A stretch of 7,702 nucleotides of DNA from Paenibacillus sp. (lineage in GTDB: Bacteria; Bacillota; Bacilli; Paenibacillales; NBRC-103111). Each line of letters starts with the position of its first letter. Positions within the stretch are counted from its first letter, which is position 1. Position numbers and translations under genes: made by a program. Shown here one piece after another: positions 1 to 5,545 of the stretch. The DNA lies in NCBI GenBank assembly GCA_029239545.1, contig JARBUQ010000208.1, positions 1 to 7,702 on the forward strand, given 5' to 3'. The notes beneath the pieces were generated by a model that ran no database searches, was not told where the DNA came from, and saw nothing but the letters and a program-made list of their open reading frames with translations.

Positions 1-23
1 TAATCGACTCTCTTGCCCATTTT

Positions 24-94
24 ATTGCTTTTCTGCAACTAATCCGGCCTCACTAGTCGGGTCAACTCGAATTAATTGCTTTTTTGCAACTAAT
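24..94. repeat. Pair of 20-nt direct repeats with TTGC/GCAA ends
   Basis: ATTGCTTTTCTGCAACTAAT at 24-43 recurs at 75-94 with a single C-to-T change, a spacing of 51 nt. Each copy has inverted ends (TTGC, then a six-base pyrimidine tract, then GCAA), so each could form a tiny hairpin. The window opens with TAAT, the same four bases that end both copies, so a further copy may lie just outside the left edge. The function is unknown. It could be a dispersed intergenic repeat, but only two copies are visible here. Confidence 0.65.
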
Positions 95-170
95 TCCCAA
101 CACCCCGCCAATGAACCGGAAATAACGTGAATTCCCTTCGGTCTCCCCCCAGAATCTTAAACTTTCTAAT

Positions 171-211
171 AAGTTCATAAAAGAAGAGGCATCATCAACT
201 GACACCTCTTC
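171..211 (-). terminator. Intrinsic terminator of the lipoprotein gene
   Basis: Read on the minus strand, 211-183 folds into a 12-bp stem (GAAGAGGTGTCA paired with TGATGCCTCTTC, two G-T wobbles) around a 5-nt GTTGA loop. It is followed at once by TTTTATGAACTT (182-171). It lies 14 nt beyond the TGA stop of the leftward lipoprotein gene, the expected place for a Rho-independent terminator. On the plus strand the stem is followed by CTTCC only, so it looks mainly one-directional. Confidence 0.88.
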
Positions 212-225
212 CTTCCGAACCCTTC

Positions 226-1113
226 TCATTTAGCGCTGTCCAGTACTTCCTGAGGCACTTTAATTTCTTTGATTTCATTATATTTAGAAAAAGCGCTGTC
301 CATCTTCATATCCATTGCAATCTTATTCGTATCCTGCTTCATATCCATAATCATTTCGACATTCATACGGACCGGCAAATACTCTTTTTTCTGGATCACA
401 TAAGTAAGCTTCAAATGGGTAATGTTCATCTGTCCCATCATGGTTTCCAATTCCGGATTGGCACTTCCTGAGCTATTCATGAGCTGCTTGGCCAACTCCT
501 TGACACTGTCTCCGGAAACGGTAGCTTTCAACACATAGTTGTTCCCTTCTTCACTGACCTTCGTGTCCTTCGAAATGGTATTGAAATGCTCCAACTGCTT
601 TTCCGGACTTCCCTGACCATTAAGGCTTGAGAGCAATTGATTGTTGGCCTCATCTGGGAGTTTAATCCATTTTCCTTGTGCCTGAGTAAACAGACCCTCT
701 TGCGTGATATATTGTTTGGTTTCCTGAGCCTGAGGCATGCCCGGTATGTTCATTTTAATTTCCTGATACATAGTGAGGGGCTCTTTAATCATATCGGTCT
801 TTATGGTCATGTTTATTTTTTGTTCCTGCAAATTACCATTGGCCTCTGTAGACATATTCTGATCCATTTGAATGTCCATCGAGTAGCTCTTGAGACTTTG
901 ACTAGCCTCAATTGTTTTTTTAATTAATTCTTCGACCGTGGGCACATTTTCCTTAGGTTCACCCTTGTCGACTTTCGACGGAGTTGCTCCTGTGTTCCCG
1001 GTGTTCGCAATGTTCCCTGTGTTCTCTTCCTTCACGGTATCCGTGCTGTTCCCGCATCCCGCAATTACCATTAATGAAATAACTGTTGATACCATGACTG
1101 TCCACTTTTTCAA
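226..1113 (-). CDS. Secreted lipoprotein, DUF6612-like (LolA/LppX-type fold suspected)
   Basis: This encodes a 295-residue lipoprotein of unknown function, probably anchored to the outer face of the membrane. Residues 1-20 are a clear lipoprotein signal: MKKW, a hydrophobic stretch, and a VIAGC lipobox with the lipidated Cys at 20. A low-complexity linker rich in Asn, Thr and Gly (about 21-58) follows, then a domain of about 235 residues with alternating polar and hydrophobic stretches typical of long beta strands. The phrase 'LKSYSMDIQM' near 74-83 and the general plan match the DUF6612-type lipoproteins common in Paenibacillus and Bacillus, as recalled without a search. Methionine is abundant, notably seven between 250 and 271. 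The start is TTG at 1113-1111: AGGAGGA lies 7 nt upstream, and the only nearby ATG (residue 7) would remove the charged signal-peptide N terminus. The gene is monocistronic, with its own terminator. Assignment as a lipoprotein is firm, family moderate, function unknown. Confidence 0.88.
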   Translation of the reverse strand: MKKWTVMVSTVISLMVIAGCGNSTDTVKEENTGNIANTGNTGATPSKVDKGEPKENVPTVEELIKKTIEASQSLKSYSMDIQMDQNMSTEANGNLQEQKINMTIKTDMIKEPLTMYQEIKMNIPGMPQAQETKQYITQEGLFTQAQGKWIKLPDEANNQLLSSLNGQGSPEKQLEHFNTISKDTKVSEEGNNYVLKATVSGDSVKELAKQLMNSSGSANPELETMMGQMNITHLKLTYVIQKKEYLPVRMNVEMIMDMKQDTNKIAMDMKMDSAFSKYNEIKEIKVPQEVLDSAK

Positions 1114-1120
1114 GATAGTT

Positions 1121-1127
1121 TCCTCCT
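1121..1127 (-). promoter_or_regulatory. Ribosome binding site that fixes the TTG start of the lipoprotein
   Basis: On the minus strand AGGAGGA occupies 1127-1121, with a 7-nt spacer to the TTG at 1113-1111. This near-perfect Shine-Dalgarno sequence supports the non-ATG start over the downstream ATG. Confidence 0.85.
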
Positions 1128-1290
1128 AGCAATTCTCTCTATTTATTTAGCAAGTAGAATCCATCCGCAACCACAAGATGTCATCTGCTAGTACTAACAG
1201 CTTCTGCACACATACTCTATCTATTACCCCGGAAAAAAATATCTAAACCGTAATCTACTCCATACTGTGCCGCGACGTATTCTTCAGGAA

Positions 1291-1330
1291 GCAAATAAAC
1301 AATCCACTCAACATAAGCGGAGTGGATTGT
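1291..1330 (-). terminator. Terminator-like hairpin in the lipoprotein 5' leader
   Basis: ACAATCCACTC (1299-1309) and GAGTGGATTGT (1320-1330) form a perfect 11-bp inverted repeat with a 10-nt loop. Read on the minus strand the stem runs directly into TTATTTGC (1298-1291), giving a stem plus T-rich tail. On the plus strand the following bases (GCTAGTTC) are not T-rich. It sits about 185 nt upstream of the lipoprotein start with no gene between. It may be a leader attenuator, the end of a short minus-strand RNA, or a block to antisense transcription. The structure is certain; the role is inferred. Confidence 0.5.
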
Positions 1331-1341
1331 GCTAGTTCATT

Positions 1342-1353
1342 ATTTCATGAAAT
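1342..1353. promoter_or_regulatory. 12-bp perfect palindrome, possible operator
   Basis: ATTTCATGAAAT is a perfect palindrome in the divergent intergenic region. Palindromes of this size are typical of dimeric regulator sites, but no regulator can be named and one short palindrome in AT-rich DNA may be chance. Confidence 0.3.
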
Positions 1354-1430
1354 GACCAGTTATTACCATGGTTCAAATGATTCAAAGATTTACGTCTAAA
1401 GTCTCGGAAATATGTTTTTCTTGCATCCGT

Positions 1431-1479
1431 TTATATTCCGTTCACATAGAAGTCTTATAGTATGTGAAACGGAATATAA
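1431..1479. promoter_or_regulatory. 49-nt interrupted palindrome upstream of the exporter operon
   Basis: TTATATTCCGTTCACATA (1431-1448) is matched in inverted orientation by TATGTGAAACGGAATATAA (1461-1479). All 18 bases of the left arm pair and the right arm has one extra base. The 12-nt spacer (1449-1460) leads into TATAGT (1456-1461), a 5/6 match to a -10 box. No T-tract follows, so it is not a simple terminator. It could be a binding site for dimers of the co-encoded OmpR-family regulator, or an RNA stem in a long leader. It ends 87 nt before the exporter ATG. Confidence 0.6.
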
Positions 1480-1502
1480 GTGCCAGCGTAAGGTTTTATA
1501 GT
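1456..1502 (+). promoter_or_regulatory. Two candidate -10 elements (TATAGT) for the exporter operon
   Basis: TTATAGTA occurs at 1455-1462 and again at 1496-1503. Each contains TATAGT, one base from the sigma-A -10 consensus. Neither has a recognisable TTGACA at the right distance. Instead, the -35 zone of each falls within an arm of the long inverted repeat (left arm for the first, right arm for the second). A missing -35 covered by a regulator site would fit activator-dependent transcription by an OmpR-family protein. Which one is used, if either, cannot be told from sequence. Confidence 0.35.
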
Positions 1503-1566
1503 AGAGCAACCTGTACATCTTAATAAAGACGAGATAAGTCGAACGAAACAGATAGGAGCGCGAATT

Positions 1567-3354
1567 ATGTCAGAACCAGTCCCAAAAGCGACCTGGAAAC
1601 AGTTCTACCAACTGATCCAGCAAACCAAACCACCCAAGAAGCTGATTGCAATTGCACTTACATTCAGCATGACTACCACCATAGTTAGTTTAATTGTCCC
1701 CTTATTCACTAAGAGTCTGGTCGACGGCTTCTCGCTGTCCTCCATCGGGGTTGGACAAATCGTTTTATTGGCTGCGGCTTTTATCGTTCAGGCTGTAGCT
1801 GCAGGGTTATCGATCTATTTGTTCAATCGGGCAGGCCAGCATGTGGTGGCTAAGCTGAGAGAGCGGCTGTGGAAGAAGCTGCTTGTGCTGCGAGTTCCCT
1901 ATTATGACAGTCAGGAGACCGGGGAAACGATTAGTCGGGTAACCAACGACACCGGCTTGGTCAAAGGCTTCATCAGTGAACATTTGTCAAGCTTCATTAC
2001 CGGAATGGTTTCGATTATAGGGTCCGTTACTTTACTGCTCGTGCTGGATTGGAAAATGACATTAACGATGCTGACGGCAGTCCCGCTCGCAGTATTAGCC
2101 CTTGTTCCACTCGGCAGACAGATGTTCAAGATTTCCAAGGGCGTACAGGACGAAACCGCCAGATTCACTGGAATTCTTACGCAGGTTGTATCTGAGATTC
2201 GTCTGGTGAAATCCTCCAATGCGGAGACGGTCGAATATGAGCGGGGATTGTCGGGGATCAACAATTTATTCAAATTCGGGTTAAAAGAAGGCAAAGTGTC
2301 GGCGATGATTGCGCCGATCATGTCCACCGTTATGATGCTGCTGCTAGTGCTGATCATAGGGTACGGCGGTGTGCGCGTGTCTAGCGGGGCATTAAGTGCT
2401 GGAGATCTCGTTGCGTTCATCCTGTATCTCATTCAGATCATGCTTCCGGTAACCCAGATTACCCAGTTCTTCACTCAGCTTCAGAAAGCCAGAGGGGCAA
2501 CGGAGCGGATGATCACGATTCTTCATTCCGAAGAGGAGGACCCGAACACGGGTCGCGAGCTGCAGAAGGTGGATGAGCCAATAGTGGTTGATCATATTTC
2601 CTTCGCCTATTCCCAAGATAGCGAAGCGGTTCTCGAGGATATTTCCTTCAGCCTACAACCCGGCAAGGTCACTGCGATTGTAGGTCCGAGCGGAAGCGGC
2701 AAGACCACGCTGTTCTCGCTCCTCGAGCGTTACTACGAGCCCAATTCGGGAGAGATTCTTCTCGGTTCTGAACCGATCAAGAACTATTCGCTGCAATCCT
2801 GGAGAGCCAAAATCGGATATGTGTCACAGGAAAGCCCGCTTCTCTCAGGCACGATCCGCAATAACATTTGTTATGGCATGGACCGCGAGGTGTCGGATCA
2901 GGAGCTTCAGTCCGCTGCCGCTATGGCTTATGCAGACAGCTTCATAGAGGAGCTGCCTGAGAAATATGAGACACAGGTTGGCGAACGGGGCATCAAGCTC
3001 TCCGGCGGACAGCGGCAGCGCATTGCAATCGCGAGAGCTTTGCTGCGGAATCCTAGCATTCTTATGTTGGATGAAGCTACCTCCAGTCTCGACAGTAAAT
3101 CGGAAATTGTCGTTCAGCAAGCTTTTCACAACCTGATGAAAGGGCGGACTACACTTGTTATCGCACATCGGCTATCAACAGTCGTGGACGCTCATCAGAT
3201 TCTGTTCGTGGATAAAGGCAAGCTGACGGGTAAAGGTACTCACTTCGAGCTCTACGAATCCCATTCATTATACCGGGAATTCGCCGATCAGCAGCTTCGG
3301 ATGAAGCAGGAGACGGAGCTTGGAGCTCCATACGGAAAGGAAGCGCGAGTATGA
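1567..3354 (+). CDS. bmrA: BmrA-like multidrug ABC exporter (half-transporter)
   Basis: This 595-residue half-transporter fuses a membrane domain to a nucleotide-binding domain and should act as a homodimer, using ATP to expel lipophilic compounds. Six membrane helices fall within about 28-310. The ATPase domain starts near 338 with Walker A GPSGSGKTT at 373-381, Q-loop Gln421, signature LSGGQ at 478-482, Walker B ILMLD at 498-502 with catalytic Glu503, D-loop SSLD at 506-509 and switch His534. All key residues are intact. Long phrases such as 'SRVTNDT', 'DETARFTG', 'GYVSQESPL' and 'GTIRNNICYG' read like B. subtilis BmrA (about 589 residues), and length and order agree from end to end. The start is ATG at 1567, with TAGGAG 8 nt upstream. 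The stop overlaps the response regulator start (ATGA, 3351-3354), implying translational coupling and joint regulation. Exporter class is firm; true orthology with BmrA and its substrates are inferred. Confidence 0.95.
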   Translation: MSEPVPKATWKQFYQLIQQTKPPKKLIAIALTFSMTTTIVSLIVPLFTKSLVDGFSLSSIGVGQIVLLAAAFIVQAVAAGLSIYLFNRAGQHVVAKLRERLWKKLLVLRVPYYDSQETGETISRVTNDTGLVKGFISEHLSSFITGMVSIIGSVTLLLVLDWKMTLTMLTAVPLAVLALVPLGRQMFKISKGVQDETARFTGILTQVVSEIRLVKSSNAETVEYERGLSGINNLFKFGLKEGKVSAMIAPIMSTVMMLLLVLIIGYGGVRVSSGALSAGDLVAFILYLIQIMLPVTQITQFFTQLQKARGATERMITILHSEEEDPNTGRELQKVDEPIVVDHISFAYSQDSEAVLEDISFSLQPGKVTAIVGPSGSGKTTLFSLLERYYEPNSGEILLGSEPIKNYSLQSWRAKIGYVSQESPLLSGTIRNNICYGMDREVSDQELQSAAAMAYADSFIEELPEKYETQVGERGIKLSGGQRQRIAIARALLRNPSILMLDEATSSLDSKSEIVVQQAFHNLMKGRTTLVIAHRLSTVVDAHQILFVDKGKLTGKGTHFELYESHSLYREFADQQLRMKQETELGAPYGKEARV

Positions 3355-4025
3355 CCAAACTGCTGCTGGTAGACGATGATCCTCATATTCGGGAGCTTGT
3401 TCGGGTATTCTTAAGCAAGGAAGGATTCGAAGTGATAGAAGCCTGCGACGGAGTAGAGGCGCTTGCTATGCTGGAAACGTCGGCGCCGGATCTGGTTATT
3501 CTGGATATTATGATGCCGAACATGGACGGCTGGCAAGTCATCAAGGAGCTGCGTGAGCATTATGACTTGCCTGTGCTTATGCTTACGGCGATGGGCGAGA
3601 CCGGGCAGAAGATCAGAGGCTTCGAGTTAGGAGCAGATGATTACGTGGTGAAGCCCTTCGAGCCGCTGGAATTAGTAGTAAGGGTGAAGGCTTTGCTTAA
3701 GCGTTACAAAATAGCCATCTCCCAGATTGTGCAAGCCGGAGAGCTGGAGCTTAATCGCAAGACGTACGAGGTGATACTGGAAGGGAAGAACTTAACCTTG
3801 CCGCTTAAAGAATTCGAGCTGCTGTTCAAGCTGGCCAGTTATCCTGGCAAGACGATTTCAAGAGAGCAGCTTATCGAACAAATATGGGGATATGACTTCG
3901 AAGGCAATGAACGGACAGTGGACGTTCATATCAACCGTCTGCGTGAGAGGTTCCCGGAGGATCGCTGCTCCTTCCGCATCAGCACCATTCGCGGTCTTGG
4001 ATACCGGCTCGAGGTGCAGGGATGA
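3351..4025 (+). CDS. OmpR-family response regulator, HssR-like
   Basis: This 224-residue cytoplasmic regulator has a receiver domain (1-120) and a winged-helix DNA-binding domain (about 127-222). The receiver has the acidic pocket Asp8-Asp10, phosphorylation site Asp52 in 'LDIMMP', Thr79 and Lys101 in 'KPFEP'. The output domain carries OmpR-family signatures: 'LTLPLKEFELLFKL', 'REQLIEQIWGYDFEG', 'RTVDVHINRLRE' and a terminal 'IRGLGYRLE'. The 'TLPxKEFxLLF...REQxIExIWGYDxEGxERTVDVHI' pattern resembles Staphylococcus HssR, the haem-responsive regulator, as recalled from memory. The start is ATG 3351, with AAAGGAAG 7 nt upstream inside the exporter gene; it overlaps the exporter stop by 4 nt and the kinase start by 4 nt. 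It probably controls its own operon through the palindromic region at 1342-1479. The family is certain; the HssR link is moderate and the signal unknown. Confidence 0.95.
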   Translation: MTKLLLVDDDPHIRELVRVFLSKEGFEVIEACDGVEALAMLETSAPDLVILDIMMPNMDGWQVIKELREHYDLPVLMLTAMGETGQKIRGFELGADDYVVKPFEPLELVVRVKALLKRYKIAISQIVQAGELELNRKTYEVILEGKNLTLPLKEFELLFKLASYPGKTISREQLIEQIWGYDFEGNERTVDVHINRLRERFPEDRCSFRISTIRGLGYRLEVQG

Positions 4026-5452
4026 AGAAACGGTTCATTGCTCTTCGTATTGTTCAGGTCATCCTGATGATGTCCTTCGTCTGGACGATCGCCTTCCTGC
4101 TCACTTCCTTTCTATACGATTCCTATACGAAGCCCCGTCATTGGGACGAAATGATGGTGCGAGGCAGTACAGTAGCAGCTCTGTACAACTTGGATCGTGA
4201 GGGGAATCCGGACGAAACCGTACAGCAAGCAGTGAGTCTGCGAAACGACCATATCTTATTAGTCGATATGGCGGGCAATCGCAAGGAGTTCGTCCCTGGG
4301 CCTGTCTCTGCATCAAGGACATTGTCTTCTGCGGAGCAGCCGTATCAAACAACTATCGACGTAACCCAGGAAGAAATCCAGCACGTTCTGGCGGGCGGGC
4401 AGGTCAGGAAGCTGCCTCGGCATAATCCCTTCGGATCTGGAGTAGCTACAACCGGCCAGCCCGTTGTGCTGAATGGGCAGACCCATGCTTTGTTTGTACA
4501 ATCGGCAACCCCCAGTTTATTTCACGATTATGGCAAGCAGCTTATAACGATTCTGACTTCATTCTCCCTGATGACGCTGCTGGCTGCTGTTATGGGCATA
4601 AGAAAACGGAAGAATATGAATCCGCTGCAAGCGATCATCGACGCTATGAAGCGAATGGCCAAAGGCGATTTCACCGTCAGCCTACAGCCGGAGCAGCATT
4701 ATCGCGGCCCTTTTGGGGCCATTGCCGAGAGTTTGAATAACATGGCTGTTGAGTTGAACGAGATGGAGCGGCTTCGTCAGGAATTCATATCGAACGTCTC
4801 GCATGAAATTCAGTCTCCACTTACCTCCATTAGCGGGTTTACCAGAGCGCTGCAGAGTGAAAAGGTAAGTCCGGAGGATCGGGATCGCTATCTGGGCATT
4901 ATTGAGATGGAAAGCAGACGTTTATCGAAGCTAAGCGACAATCTGCTCAAGCTCACCTCCCTGGAATCGCAGCATCATCCCTTCGAGCCCAAGCGGTTCA
5001 GGATGGACAAGCAGATCCGCAACATTGTGTTAGCCTGTGAGCCGCAATGGGTGGAGAAGAACATAGAGATGGATGTCTCCCTGGAGGAGACAGAATACCT
5101 GGGGGATGAAGAGTTACTTAGCCAAGTGTGGATTAATCTGATCAATAACAGCATCAAATTTACCCAGAGTGGCGGGACGATCGGTATTGAATTGAGGAAA
5201 AGAGAGCAAGCGGTTTTTGTGAGCATTTGGGATACGGGAGCTGGAATCGCCCTTGAGGACCAGGCGCATATATTCGAGCGGTTCTATAAAGCAGATAAGT
5301 CCAGGAATCGTTCCAGGTATAACAACGGAAGCGGGTTAGGACTCTCGATTGTGAGTAAAATCGTGAGCATGCATAAAGGCTCTGTAACCGTGGAGAGCAC
5401 GCTCGGGGAGGGCGCTCTGTTCACCGTGCTGTTGCCTGTCCCTTCCGAGTAG
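4022..5452 (+). CDS. Membrane sensor histidine kinase, HssS-like
   Basis: This 476-residue kinase is the partner of the preceding regulator. It has a membrane helix at about 8-32, an extracytoplasmic sensor region of about 140 residues (33-171), a second helix (about 172-194), a HAMP linker (about 195-248), then the dimerisation and phosphotransfer helix with His261 in 'SHEIQSPLTSI'. The ATPase domain shows an N box (NLINNSIKF, 372-380), G1 'DTGAGI' (Asp404), F box 'IFERFYKADKS' and G2 'GSGLGLSIV' (437-444). Nothing essential is missing. The H box reads HEIQSP, a variant of the common HEL(K/R)TP. Topology, length and the 'FLYDSYTK' segment after helix 1 resemble HssS (about 457 residues), but the sensor region is diverged, so the ligand cannot be inferred. 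The start is ATG 4022, with GAGGTG 5 nt upstream and a 4-nt overlap with the regulator gene. Transcription probably comes from the exporter promoter. Confidence 0.95.
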   Translation: MKKRFIALRIVQVILMMSFVWTIAFLLTSFLYDSYTKPRHWDEMMVRGSTVAALYNLDREGNPDETVQQAVSLRNDHILLVDMAGNRKEFVPGPVSASRTLSSAEQPYQTTIDVTQEEIQHVLAGGQVRKLPRHNPFGSGVATTGQPVVLNGQTHALFVQSATPSLFHDYGKQLITILTSFSLMTLLAAVMGIRKRKNMNPLQAIIDAMKRMAKGDFTVSLQPEQHYRGPFGAIAESLNNMAVELNEMERLRQEFISNVSHEIQSPLTSISGFTRALQSEKVSPEDRDRYLGIIEMESRRLSKLSDNLLKLTSLESQHHPFEPKRFRMDKQIRNIVLACEPQWVEKNIEMDVSLEETEYLGDEELLSQVWINLINNSIKFTQSGGTIGIELRKREQAVFVSIWDTGAGIALEDQAHIFERFYKADKSRNRSRYNNGSGLGLSIVSKIVSMHKGSVTVESTLGEGALFTVLLPVPSE

Positions 5453-5533
5453 TTAACAAGCCGCTCTTGCTTATAGCCTTTCTGCTTGTGTGCTTCTGTA
5501 CTTGCGAGGAGCAGTAGGCTATTCTTTGGGTAT

Positions 5534-5541
5534 GGGGTGAT
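5534..5541 (+). promoter_or_regulatory. Ribosome binding site supporting the TTG start of the glycosyltransferase
   Basis: GGGGTGAT can pair with the 16S rRNA tail (AGGAGGTGAT consensus) through eight contiguous bases, one a G-U wobble. It ends 4 nt before the TTG at 5546; in the usual GGAGG alignment the spacing is about 8 nt. The frame also extends up to a TTG at 5486, but that codon has no Shine-Dalgarno sequence. GAGGAG at 5505-5510 has no in-frame start codon at a useful distance. Confidence 0.7.
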
Positions 5542-5545
5542 TTGC

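Larger units (their letters stand above)
1114..1566. other. 453-nt divergent intergenic region
   Basis: This gap separates the leftward lipoprotein gene from the rightward exporter operon and should hold both promoters. It contains the lipoprotein ribosome binding site, a terminator-like hairpin (1291-1330), a perfect 12-bp palindrome (1342-1353), a tandem TTCAAA pair (1372-1386), a long interrupted palindrome (1431-1479), two TATAGT elements (1456 and 1497) and the exporter ribosome binding site. I see no convincing sigma-A promoter for the lipoprotein gene and no plausible small coding sequence. Confidence 0.7.

Noticed and set aside
1140..1260. Sigma-A promoter for the lipoprotein, for example TTGCGG with an AT-rich -10
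   Set aside because: The candidates match the -10 consensus poorly; nothing stood out above the AT-rich background.
1911..2432. A 173-residue open frame on the minus strand inside the exporter gene
   Set aside because: It lies wholly within the membrane-domain coding region of an intact, recognisable gene and shows no domain of its own. It is a shadow frame.
5456..5480. CAAGCCGCTCTTG hairpin after the kinase gene as a terminator
   Set aside because: The stem is only 4 bp with no T-tract, too weak to separate the kinase and glycosyltransferase genes.
5486..5545. Earlier TTG start of the glycosyltransferase at 5486
   Set aside because: No Shine-Dalgarno sequence precedes it, and the added 20 residues (with Arg and Cys) precede the expected short N terminus before the first helix. 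The TTG at 5546 has a strong site.
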